The notes under the pieces were generated by a model that did not search any database, was not told the DNA's origin, and worked only from the letters and a program-made list of their open reading frames with translations. Positions 53,761 through 63,482 of a stretch of DNA of 64,000 nucleotides are shown here, one piece after another. This DNA is from Hanleya hanleyi (lineage: Eukaryota; Mollusca; Polyplacophora; Lepidopleurida; Hanleyidae), in assembly GCA_036873755.1 (NCBI GenBank), contig JAVTVY010018772.1:1-64000 (forward strand). Direction: 5' to 3'. The position numbers and the translations under genes are program-made. The first letter of the stretch is position 1. Each line of letters begins with the position of its first letter.

Positions 53761-54152
53761 TAGGGTTGAAAGAACTTGGTGGTGCAGCTTCTAGAACCAG
53801 CTATGAATCTAGCTTTGTATGGTGATTTATGCATTTTGGGAGTCCAGTATAGTTTTAGTATGTCGTTATGATTGGTTGAAAGACAAATACCTCTTTCCCT
53901 GAGAAATTTTTTGTGATTGTTAAATAAATCTTCCAGAGTAAATGCAGTTTGGGAGTAAATAGACGTATTTGATGAAGATATGTCTACACTCAATTCTTTA
54001 ACCAGCACCTGGTAATAGTGATATTTAAATATGAATATTATATTATTCGGAGCTTTGTCTGCTGGCACAACAAAATGGCGGTGTTCTGGAATGGTTGGTT
54101 GCAGCCAAGAAACAACATACAGATCGTTCTCAATGGAGTAAAGTTTCTGCAT
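53757..54152 (-). pseudogene. PLE D RT N-terminal part, fused at its start to antisense Gypsy
   Basis: From VPADKAPNNIIFIFKYHYYQ (54065 downward) to SRSCTTKFFQPY-stop at 53757; the shift at CTTK separates it from the 336-codon frame. Codons 1-29 (54152-54066) are antisense Gypsy integrase sequence and not part of the PLE. Includes TPKMHKSPYKARFIAGSRSC, a family hallmark. Confidence 0.7.
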
Positions 54153-54385
54153 TAGGAAAAGTAACTAAGCATTATTGGGCCGAATGGGACAGGTTATCTT
54201 TCCATCATGGGGTTTTGTATCGCAAGTGTGAAGGCAACGGTTAAAATTATCCCCAGCTGATCGTTCCTGTTGCATATAGAAAGGAAGTTTTCTATCATCT
54301 TCACTCTGGCAGAACCGCTGGTCACCTTGGATTAAAGAAAGGTCTCCAAAAGGTCAGACGGAGTTACTTTTGAATTGGACTTAGT
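54066..54385 (+). pseudogene. Gypsy integrase zinc-binding domain (isolated between two PLEs)
   Basis: Frame reads KVTKHYWAEWDRLSFHHGVL then YRKCEGNG-stop-NYPQLIVP (TAA at about 54240), then YHLHSGRTAGHLGLKKGLQK, VRRSYF. The H-x-H...HxGxxKxxxxVRxxYxW pattern is the start of the integrase H2C2 finger; its Trp codon is now TGA. The Cys pair (CDTCASRK) is on the other side of PLE F/G at about 59790. Confidence 0.75.
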
Positions 54386-54399
54386 AGTTCAACTTTTCA

Positions 54400-55676
54400 G
54401 ATAACGGACTGGACATTATTAATTTACCTCGACTCCTGAATGATCCAGAGGTACGCAATACTGTACCAAACTATTTTAAGTTCACAGAACCGCCTTGAAT
54501 TTCATATAAGTATACTAAATCTATAGCCACCAAAATATTCAATTACTCTAATGCTGTCAAGGAGTTTAACTGGAACTTATACACGTCAGCGGGCTAAAGT
54601 TGTGATTGTGAATCGTCGAACTTTATCTATACACCATGCAAACATGTTGTGACTGGTGACCTTGATGTGGTGAGTGATAAGGACCTAAGATTACTCCTGA
54701 TGAAGGGACCTAAATATACAGAGCCGAGAAATATAAATCTGAAGGCCGACCAGAAGGCAGTCCTGTCTGCTTTGGAACAGTACGTTATTGATTGGTCTAA
54801 GCGAGAAAAAAGTTGAACCTACAGTACTCGATGATTAGCTGGACCTCACCAAGAGCAAGGTCGTTGAAACAATCCGCCATATTGACAGAAGTACCATTCC
54901 CCAAGCAACACAAATACTGAGAAGCCCCAATTCGCAAGAATATCTAGCAAATCTCCAGAGTAAATTCGTCATAGTCCCAGCAGACAAAGCTCCAAATAAT
55001 ATAATATTCATATGTAAATATTACTATTACCAGGTGCTGGTTGAAGAATTGAGTGTAAACATATCGTCATCAAATACGTCTACTTACTCTCAAACTGCAC
55101 TTACTCTGGAAGATTTATTTAACAATCACAAAACGTTTGTCAAGGAAAGAGATATTCGTCTTCCAATCAAACATAACGATATACCAAAAGTATACTGGAC
55201 TGCAAAAATGCATAAATCACCATACAAAGCTAGATTCATAGCTGGGACCAGAAGCTGCACAACCAAGCTTCTTTCAACCCTGTTGACGAGGGCCCTTCAG
55301 GAGGTAAAAGCATTTTGGGAAAGGTATTGCGCCACTATTTCTAAAAACTCTGGCGTTGAATGTAAGTGGATATTGAAAAACTCAAAATGTGTTACGGAAG
55401 AGCTTGATGCTAAAGGTCACATACCGTATAGACATGTATCCACATGGGATTTCTCGACTCTCTATACCACAATCCCTCATCAGGACCTTATTGACCATCT
55501 AAGTTGATTAATAGTATCTGTGTTCAAGAAAACTGATCGTAGATATATTAATGTCGGAAGCCATAAAGCATTCTTTAGCTCTACTACATACAAGAGATAT
55601 CATTCATGGGATGTTCCTTTGTTTAGAGTTGCTTGAATTTCTCATTAAAAATAGCTATGTGAAATTTGGCAACACA
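54400..55676 (+). pseudogene. PLE F N-terminal region and RT fingers
   Basis: N-terminal conserved blocks at 54400-54690 include a Cys-rich SCDCES...CKHVVTGDL patch and are interrupted by stops (TGA at 54498, TAA at 54595). The RT N-part KGPKYTEPRNINLKADQKAV (~54700) shifts near 54810. 55034-55507 is open with DIPKVYWTAKMHKSPYKARF, CKWILKNSKCVTEELDAKGH and FSTLYTTIPHQDLIDHLS. It ends at the DNA-element junction. Confidence 0.75.
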
Positions 55677-55679
55677 ATA

Positions 55680-58600
55680 CAGTGCAGATCAGCTTAATCT
55701 TCCAATTAGTGAACAGGGTTTACGCACTGCTGGCGCGCCACCGTGCTGGCCTAATCACCAAGACTTATTACACCCCCCATGATGTGACCCTTGCCGTCAC
55801 GCGCCGGTAGAATATAGTCCGGTCAAACCACTGAACCATTGTAAGCATGTCGGCGGTAAACAAAGGCTCCCCGTTGGGGCGCTTGCCGGATTGCGCGCTA
55901 ACAGCAGTCACCGCTTAAAACTGAATTGTTTTCAAAGAGTTCCCCTCTGGCGATGTACGGCAAGAACACAATCTATTCTACAGTTTAAATTACTGGCTAA
56001 GTAATTTAAAAAATATATAGAAGATTTGACTTCTTCAATAAGAATGCTGTAAATGATTATGTATCATTTTTTGTTTGCGCTCCAAGGAAACTCGGTCGTC
56101 TTGTGAACATTCGGTTGAGACTACGAATAATCTTCATTAACAAAAAGTTTCGCCAAAGATAGCTTAAAGTATGCCTAAATATATTATCAGGATTCATAAA
56201 ACGTTGGTGTGTGCAAATTGCGAAGGCCGCCTCCTCTTTCAGAACGGCCAGTAAAACGGTTGAACGTAACATTTCAAATGAATACAGCTTCGTATAAATT
56301 CAGACACACGGGCAAGTCGAGGTCATAATCGGGGCAACATGCATTGCTCGGTCAGACTAGTTGTCTCTTTGGCTTGTCTTGTTACAACCGCCTAACCAAA
56401 ATATACGATCAATTAGCCTCTTACAGAGAATGATAAATACTTGTATATGCTCTTTATTCGTTACCGCCCGACTGTTAAAGGTTGCACACGAAACTTCCGA
56501 TCAGGAAATAAGAATTAACAAGTATTTATGGCCCAGACATCGTTCCAGCTAAATAACAAAAAAGAAACAATAACAGAGACATTTCATTTCTTTTCAAATG
56601 AGACACAGACGCGCATTTTGTTGGACGAAAGCGGGATATCGCTTTACTCCGTCAGAGAGAGAATGCACTGTTATGTTTATATTATCCACTTGTTTAGGCC
56701 AAACTTAACGAGATGATTAACCTTTACAGTGTTGTTTTCTTGCTGACAATATAATATCCGTTATTCTGTTCGACAGGAAGTATGCATTAACACATATGAA
56801 ATGTAGGTCTTGATGTTGGGGACGGAGGGAGGGACTTCAGCCATAAATAATGTGGCATAAATAATGTGGGTCCACTGTTCGTTTTACCATTCTCATCTCG
56901 TCTCTCATTACAGAAATCACTCTACCTGGTCTTACTGAATATCTCACTTACTATCGGCAAAACATATTTTTGTGTATAAATAACCTGCGATGATATACAT
57001 GTACGTATACGCACCAGAAAGAGCCATGCGAACTTGTACATAGCGATTCTTATTTACTTCTATTTATATCTCCTAGTAATCTCTCATTGTTATTTATTAT
57101 TTATTCATTTATTTAGTTACTTATTTAGCGCTGGAAAAGGTATTCAAAAAACAAAGAAATGTACCGTACCGCGAAATTCAAATAAAACATTGAGTTGATG
57201 GGCCGCGAAATCCGAATGGGAAGCGGCTCTTAAACTACAATTTCAATCAAAAAACGTACATGTACTCAAGTGAAATCGTATTGAACTACCGTCGACTGTA
57301 CTGTTTTCACAGTAATATGGATTATAACTTAAAGTGAAAGATTTTTCCATCAGTCGGTGTCCTTCCTGCCGAATCATACTGTCGGTTCAGTAAAATATAA
57401 CTTCTGCGCAGTAATATGTTTCAAGATTTCAAACACGTGTTCTCATTTTCCCGCGAAAAGCGCCGTGGGATAAACTGGTCGCGCGGGGCTATATTTAGCA
57501 TGTTCAGACAGCATCCAACACTTGTACCAAAGTTCGTCTGGATAGCGGAGTTGTGTGTAGACGCCAGATTTCATGAGGGTTGATCTATTTCACAGAGGAG
57601 TGAGTTATGTTTTATTGGTGACAAATCCGCAGAAAGGGATTAATCAAACTTCAATCAAATTAATCAACCGATTTCTAGTAAAAAGGTACGGGTATTGCAT
57701 AATTCGTTTCATCGGTTCTTGTCCCACTGATTAAATATTTATACACTGCATAATCCGGTAGTAAAATCCCGGACATTTACTCTTGAATGGTCAAAATTAA
57801 CACAATTTGCAAGAATTTTTGAATATATAAAAACGAATGACTTGAACTTGCATATCTGTATGAGGAGCGGCCGTAAGATGAAGCTTCCAATAAACAAATA
57901 CCCGCACTTTAATACCAGAAACGCTATTCCTTGATACGCACAAGTTTGGGTCAACTTTGAAAGCAGGTGTCCGACGAAGCACAAATTACAATCCATTTTG
58001 CAAGCGGTGTTTATGATTAAAAAAAATATTGAATCTATTTCCTTTCACAAATTTTTAGATGGAATGCAAATACGCTTGATCGAGGTCGACGTGTTCGCCA
58101 GTAACACAAATTCATACACCTGATGTTATTTAACCTTTTCAATGTTCATGACGTGCAGTGCACGTCACTGCATCATCTCCTCATTGTGTTCATGACGTGC
58201 AGCGTACGTCCAAGTTCGCAGTCGTTCTGTGACAGTGACGTTGCGTCGGCGGGCGTAATTCTATGCATTGAGAGACACGCTGATCAAACGAGAAGGTAAT
58301 TCCGTTGATACCGGCACATCCGCAAATGGCATTTCCTATTATTTTGACATCAAAGCATGGACGACACGTCTAAGTGTACAGTATTATTGTAAAGGCCGCG
58401 ACATGGCAGGAGAACCCAGGTTAAACAGTGAAAGGATTAATAGGTATGAATTACAAGCAGACATTCGTGCCGATTAACGCCACGTGGACTCCCAACTGAT
58501 TTTCTTGAGCTCGCCACAAAGACCTCGCTAGCGGGCTCATCCCGCAGCTCGCTTCCAACCATTGTCTGACCGTGCTGATAGCGCGCGGCCTTCAATCATG

Positions 58601-58739
58601 TCGACGGACTACATTCAACAGAGTTAGAACAATGGCCAGGCGATAATCATGGGCATTGGCGCACTATACCTTTGTGTTGGCACGCTTCGTTTGCGCGCCG
58701 TTGGTGCGCCAAAATTAACCTTTCAGCTGGCCTGATCTG
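55680..58739. mobile_element. 3.06-kb DNA element with TA target duplication, no transposase recognised
   Basis: The empty site in copy D/A reads ACAATATATCAGCAG; here ACAATA (to 55679) and TATATC (from 58740) flank the insert, a TA duplication. Ends are CAGTGCAGATCAGC and, read inward from the right, CAGATCAGGCCAGC, a short imperfect TIR; GGCGCGCC/GGCGCACC words follow on both sides. TA duplication with CAGT-type ends points to Tc1/mariner-type mobility (inference). The interior has only short frames. Direct repeat GTTCATGACGTGCAG at 58145 and 58189. Confidence 0.65.
57446..57605 (+). promoter_or_regulatory. Promoter-like cluster and short exon inside the TA element
   Basis: CACGTG at 57434-57439, TTTTCCCGCGAAAA (palindromic E2F-type site) at 57446-57459, TATATTTA at 57490-57497, then ~75 bp later ATG (57573) opening MRVDLFHRG up to a consensus donor GTGAGT at 57600. 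The order E-box, E2F, TATA, short exon, donor is what a cell-cycle-type promoter would show. No downstream exon linked. May be captured host DNA. Confidence 0.35.
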
Positions 58740-59344
58740 TATATCCACAGCACATAGCTATTCCAATGGGTACTAATTGTCCACCCCTATTGCCGGACTT
58801 ATATCTGTTATTCTATGAATATGACTATATCAAGGCGCTTTCAAAAACCGATCCATTCAAAGCTCGTTCCTTCTCATTCACCAAACGCTATATAGACGAT
58901 CTTCTCGCTGAGGATAATCGCTATATAAATGCCACAGTGAAGGATATATAACCACCTTCACTGGATTTGAAGGAAACTACAGATAACCCTACATGTACAT
59001 CGTATTTAGACCTATATCTCTATAAAAATGAAGCTGGCCTTCTCTCTCGTCGACTGTATGACAAAAGAGATGATTACAATTTCGACATCGTAAACTATCC
59101 CTTTCTGGATAGTAATATTCCAGTGGAACCTGCATATGGCGTATACATATCCCGCCTAGTAGCATTTGCTAGATCCTGTGTTAAATGTGACGATTTTAAT
59201 CAACGTCACAAAACATTGTTGCAGAAACTTATAAAACAGGGCTACACCACCAAGCGCCTCCACTACAAGTTTGGCGATACATATCGCATGCTGATAGCAA
59301 AATACGAGCGTAGCGTGCAAGATCTATGGCGTTACGTCTCGTAA
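58740..59344 (+). pseudogene. PLE G: RT palm and C-terminus (continuation of F)
   Basis: AIPMGTNCPPLLPDLYLLFY (58760), RYIDDLLAEDN (~58885, YIDD intact), then TAA at 58949-58951 after KDI, a shift, and 58967-59344 open: YLDLYLYKNEAGLLSRRLYD, DDYNFDIVNYPFLDSNIPVE, WRYVS-stop at 59342. Substitutions in the G-I-P-M-G block (Cys-Pro-Pro) suggest relaxed selection. Confidence 0.8.
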
Positions 59345-59500
59345 CTTGTGTCCAATTCCGCTTAACCCGGGGCTAGGGGCCGTATGAACCCATGTACTTC
59401 AAGATCCTCATGGTACTCATATGAACAGTCACAATCGAAGCGTGACTGAGATACATCATTCTTTAGATGACGACTTTACAACGAATATTATGGATTAAGA

Positions 59501-59746
59501 ATGCTGATCAGCGATACGGATTTGATATTTTTGGAATATCATGATGTCTTGCCGGCATCATTGAAAACTGTTGATCGCTTCTCTCTTGCAGGAAACACGC
59601 CTATGTTTATGTATACTATGATTGTCTTTTTGAATTTGGTGCTAATACTGTTATATGGAATATGGAATAGGTCTTTGGATTACGGACGCGGATATTCTCT
59701 AGTGGACGACGGCTGAATTATGAATGACGGACCAGACGCTTGTAAT
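59501..59746 (+). CDS. PLE G tail ORF (single-pass membrane-type), one late stop
   Basis: LISDTDLIFLEYHDVLPASL, KTVDRFSLAGNTPMF, hydrophobic MYTMIVFLNLVLILLYGIWN, RSLDYGRGYSLVDDG, then TGA at 59714-59716 where other copies have TGG; the same frame ends at the terminal AAT. Compared with the copies at 41258 and 52348 it has few changes, most of them single-base. Confidence 0.45.
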
Positions 59747-60650
59747 TGCATCAGATGTTGAACGCAATATGACACTTGTGCTTCCCGTAAGTCAACCCTA
59801 AGAAGTCAAGAGCCTCACTGAAACAGTACACTGTTGGAACACCGCTGGAGCGAGTTTCAATTGACATTCTCGGACCATTATTCAAAACCAGGAAGGGCAA
59901 TCAGTACATTCTCATAGTTCAGGATTACTTCACACGTTGGGTCGAAGGTTATGCATTACGGAATCAGGAAGCAGTAACTGTAGTGGAAAAGTTGTCAAGG
60001 AATTCATTTGTAGATTTGGTGGTCCTAGACAGCTTCATTCCGATCAAGGATCAAACTTTGAATCACATCTATTCCAAGACGTCTGCCAGCTCTTGGAGAT
60101 CGAGAAGATACGTACAACACCCTATCGCCCGCAGTCAAATGGCATGGTAGAGAGATTTAATCGCACTTTGGAAGAACGACTAGCCATGATGGTTTACAAC
60201 AATCAGAAGAATTGGGATGAGCAGTTACCTTTCGCGCTTATAGCGTATCGGTCATCCATCCATGATGTCACTCAGGAAACCCCCAACATGATGAGGTTAG
60301 GCAGAAAAGTGGAGTTACCTCTGGATATTGTAACTGGACGACCTCCTGCTATGTTCAACGCAAATACTAGTGAATATGCTGCTGAACTACGCGAACGATT
60401 AGAAGCTGCGTACGAACGAGCTAGGACAGCACAAGCAAAGAACATTGTTAGGCAAAAGCGAAATTATGATTGTTGTCGCAAAGGGAGTCCTTATAAAGTT
60501 GGTGATGCCGTGTGGCTATATAATAGCACTCACAAGAGAAGTCTATCTCGGCAATTATCTTGTAACTGGGATGGTCCATTTTGACCGGATGAAACCATAT
60601 CAGGGCATCAGTTTCCAACCTTGGATAGTATCACAAACCAGCGAATAAGA
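59747..60650 (+). pseudogene. Gypsy integrase catalytic core and C-terminus
   Basis: DTCASRKS (finger Cys pair) then, with a shift, GTPLERVSIDILGPLF (first Asp, ~59850), QYILIVQDYFTRWVEGYALR; a shift near 59985; LHSDQGSNFESHLFQDVCQL (second Asp, ~60033), TTPYRPQSNGMVERFNRTLE (catalytic Glu, ~60145) and PYKVGDAVWLYNSTHKRSLS (~60490). SCNWDGPF then jumps to HFDRMKPYQG in another frame, so ~25 residues are missing. D-D-E triad complete. Inserts element cDNA into host DNA. Confidence 0.85.
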
Positions 60651-60826
60651 AATATAATCTCAATGAAGAAAGAACAATAATACTATGTTAGAATAGAAAC
60701 AAACTTGAATCGAAATTGAACAGAATATTTTACATTTTATTCTTACAGTCATGATGTCAGATATACGGTGTAGACTTCACAAATACAAGGGGTGTGGGCA
60801 AGGGAGGGAGGGAGGGAAGTTGGCTT
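60651..60826. other. No LTR found downstream of the Gypsy integrase
   Basis: AT-rich, then GGGAGGGAGGGAGGGAAG (60798-60818). No match to the 259-bp putative 5' LTR, so the 3' end of the Gypsy element is lost or diverged. Confidence 0.4.
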
Positions 60827-61488
60827 AATTACAACACATATAAGGGTAGTGGGAAGAGGTGCCGACATACTGACTGCGTCACATGACTTCACAGAATAAT
60901 CTTCTGGTTAACCTATCTAAAGCACATACCAAGAATCTAACGATTCGTGATATGTGTTGTATCTCAGGTACGCTTTTATTGTACCTGTTCATGTGGCAAC
61001 TTGGATAATATGACCACACGGCCCCTAGCACCGGCATAAGCGGTATTAGATACAAATCTAGAGAGTTATGATGGAAATGCTCTGACAATTCGTATACTGG
61101 TAATTGGTGAGCTGTTTCGCTGTGACAACTCGTACATTGGAGATTGGTGAGCTGTATCGTCGTCAGATGTAAATGACGGCATTTAACACAAAAGACTAGT
61201 CTGTAAGGCCCGATGTCGACCCAGCATCAACTTCCCACAAATGCCAACATATATCAAAGACCAAAAGGTCTGTACAGGGGGCGGGCCTCGGGGACGAAAC
61301 GTCCACCAGCAGAATCTCGCCATATACAGGTAAAAATTACAACACATATAAGGGTAGTGGGAAGAGGTGCCGACATACTAACTGCGTCACATGACTTCAC
61401 AGAATAATCTTCTGGTTAACCTATCTAAAGCACATACCAAGAATCTAACGATTCGTGATATGTGTTGTATCTCAGGTACGCTTTTATT
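60827..61488 (-). repeat. R2 repeat, tandem: 508-bp unit followed by a 154-bp repeat of its start
   Basis: 60827-60980 and 61335-61488 are near-identical (one difference noticed: CATACTGACTG versus CATACTAACTG), 508 bp apart. The unit includes the core CCTAGCACCGGCATAAGCGG TATTAGATAC (about 61025-61054, minus orientation) and the GGCGGGCCTCGGGGAC...CAGCAGAATC segment at 61281-61316. This is the most recently duplicated R2 locus in the window. Confidence 0.75.
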
Positions 61489-61489
61489 T

Positions 61490-62500
61490 CACACTCAAGT
61501 TTGTTTCACTCATATGGTGACAGTCAGTTTGGTTGGTGGAGGAAGCCGGAGTACCCGGAGAGAACCACCGCCCTTCGGCAAGTAACTGACAAACTTTCAC
61601 ACATGGACCGTGTTAAGGCTATAAGCATCGCCAAAACCTGTCCTGTCACCTGAGTAAATGTACGAGAGCGGCGGGCATCATTTGTTTGTGGTGCGACATG
61701 GAAATTTTGGGAAGGAGGCCTTCGTTCGGCATGTGGCAGAGTGCAGTCAAGCCCCCCGGACGAAGTTTAATGTTAAAGTGTCGAAAAGTACTGAAGTTAC
61801 CGAGGCCAGCCCAGGAACTCCCTTAATGGATGAACGATACTCCCCTAAGGCATCATGCATGCCCATACCACAGGCTGCCGAAAGTGCTCCCGCCGTTAAG
61901 CGTCCCATCACGAGGGCCGGTGCTGCCTCACCTGATGCCAGGCTTAGTGAAGTTGGGAGCCAAACCTAGTGAGGATTACCTCCCCAATGTTTATTCTGAT
62001 TCATCTGATGACGAAGATCGGATTGTAACATCAGTTCAGTCTTCCACCTCAACTTCTACCTCGACTTCAATCTCTTTCCCTCTGTGTATCTCATCCTTGA
62101 TCTCCATCTCCAGCACATCATCCGGGAACAACCCAGTCTGTTATTCTGCTGTTTGGCCATCGGGCTCATTTTCTGCTACCTCCACTTCTTCTCCTCACAC
62201 ATCGGTCTCTGCTTCTATCCCGATTCTTGCTCGGTGACAGCCAGCGGAGTGTCAACAACTGAAGCTGGAGCACGTCCAACTCCTTCCATGATGGCGGACG
62301 GTGACCATTCGTCAGTTTCGAATGAGAGTTTTGAAATCCCAACGGTAATCTCCCACAGGCACGAGGACTTCGTACACATTCATCATATAAGAACGACGAC
62401 ATATCCTGATGGTAGGAAGATGACAGATGAAGTCGTGAAAAATGCCCTCTGTGGTGAAGAGTGTCTTTTGTGCACGAAGCGCAGAAAGTAAAATAATTGA
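61490..62500 (+). other. Unrecognised coding-like region, three overlapping frames
   Basis: 61658-61969 (GGHHLFVVRHGNFGKEAFVR, CSQAPRTKFNVKV, Pro/Ala/Arg-rich end), 61830-62237 (EDYLPNVYSDSSDDEDRIVT, then a Ser/Thr-only stretch) and 62084-62491 (NESFEIPTVISHRHEDFVHI, HHIRTTTYPDGRKMTDEVVK, CGEECLLCTKRRK) form a continuous protein-like series joined by frameshifts: a His/Cys start, an acidic serine patch, and a C-terminal CxxxCxxC motif followed by basic residues. Probably a TE-encoded nucleic-acid-binding protein. It is followed by a LINE-type 3' tail. Confidence 0.35.
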
Positions 62501-62705
62501 CTGAATACTAGTTGACTGTTTGTTGATTTGATGCCACACTTTGCCAGATCGTTCTCCTGAAATAGAGAATACATTGATAATAACTTTCTTTTGCGATATT
62601 TTCTGGTAGCTTTTTCAAGTTCTTGTTACTGTTAAACTATTACCACTGTTGAGATCCAGTTACTTTATTGAACGCGACGTTAAATCTTACTCTCTCTCTC
62701 CAGTT
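62501..62705 (+). mobile_element. LINE/SINE-type 3' tail with (CT)n
   Basis: ATTGAACGCGACGTTAAATC TTACTCTCTCTCTCC at 62665-62701 matches the 3' terminus of the I/Nimb LINE family. Upstream sequence (62500-62660) is not LINE 3' UTR, so the tail may belong to a different element using the same end, or to a SINE. Confidence 0.5.
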
Positions 62706-62973
62706 ACTTCTAGTTAAATATAATAAATTAAATTAAAATTGAATTAATTATAATATTAACTTATGATTAATTTATTGATGAAATATGGATACGACTGATC
62801 CAATGGACATTGTGGACTACAATGCTTTGTGATTTATTAAGTAATTCGGAAGTAAAAGTGAAATGAAACGACCATGAACTCAAATGAACTGAATTGACAG
62901 AACGGTGATGAACAGAACGAACAACAAAGAGACATATAAACTGTAAATTCTAATTCATTTTATTGTGTGATTA

Positions 62974-63171
62974 CCTGTTGTCCCAAGTGAAATCTGTGAT
63001 AAATTGCTGACAACCATCTGGTCTCAATTTGTTCTAAATAACACCAGGGTTGTAGATTCCGCAGATCACTGGAATGATTTATTGTTCAAGGAATCATTGG
63101 CCATTCGCCGTAATTGTCCAGAGTTAAATACTGGGGTTAGAGCCTCTAAAGAACTTCAGTTATTTAGATAA
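62974..63171 (+). pseudogene. GIY-YIG endonuclease C-terminal fragment (canonical PLE/DIRS-like type)
   Basis: 65 open codons ending TAA at 63169: PSEICDKLLTTIWSQFVLNN then TRVVDSADHWNDLLFKESLA and IRRNCPELNTGVRASKELQL. The R-V-V-D...W..LLFKESLxI....P.LN pattern is the end of GIY-YIG domains fused to Penelope-like RTs, where the Glu of KES is catalytic. The GIY and YIG strands are missing upstream. It is not from the PLE family above, which lacks this domain. A perfect CCCTGAC/GTCAGGG hairpin at 63353-63370 lies downstream. Confidence 0.5.
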
Positions 63172-63442
63172 TGCCAGATGATCATTTCGACAAATGTGTG
63201 CTGTTACTGCCTTATTTGTTTTCCTAAACTGTTTATCTTAACTGTTAACCGTTTTCCTATGGTTGTGCTATTTGTCCGTAATCATTTATTGTTCTTTTAA
63301 TCCTTAAGTCTATTGACCACCTACCTGTATCTAATACAACAACTGATTGCCCTGACACCCGTCAGGGAATGTTATTGTATTCTCTGTCTAGCCAATTACC
63401 CTTCCACTGTAACCGCTCAGCATGTTATCTTCTCAGCAACTG

Positions 63443-63445
<3 letters not shown>

Positions 63446-63480
<35 letters not shown>
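63446..63480. repeat. (AAT)n microsatellite at the 3' end of a LINE
   Basis: About 11 AAT units. On the minus strand this is the microsatellite tail of the LINE at 63481-64000. Confidence 0.85.

Positions 63481-63482
<2 letters not shown>

Larger units (their letters stand above)
52348..54065 (-). mobile_element. PLE copy D, inserted in Gypsy, 5'-truncated, well preserved
   Basis: The 3' terminus ATTACAAGCGTC (complement of GCTTGTAAT) starts at 52348 and homology with other copies ends at GTCTGCTGG, 54065. Gypsy sequence flanks both sides. The tail ORF (52348-52572), R2-shared module (about 52640-52745) and RT are all on the minus strand. No obvious target duplication. Antisense to its Gypsy host and to the neighbouring PLE F/G. 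Confidence 0.85.
54386..59746 (+). mobile_element. PLE copy F/G, the longest 5' end, split by a 3.06-kb DNA element
   Basis: PLE sequence runs 54386-55679 and 58740-59746. The 5' part has more upstream sequence than any other copy: NGLDIINLPRLLNDPEVRNT, ISYKYTKSIATKIFNYSNAV and CDCESSNFIYTPCKHVVTGD upstream of the RT. The tail (59345-59746) has the R2-shared module and the membrane-type ORF and ends GCTTGTAAT. Gypsy integrase flanks both ends. Confidence 0.85.

Noticed and set aside
63353..63370. CCCTGACACCCGTCAGGG hairpin as a bacterial-type terminator
   Set aside because: The window is eukaryotic and no U-tract follows; noted only as a hairpin.
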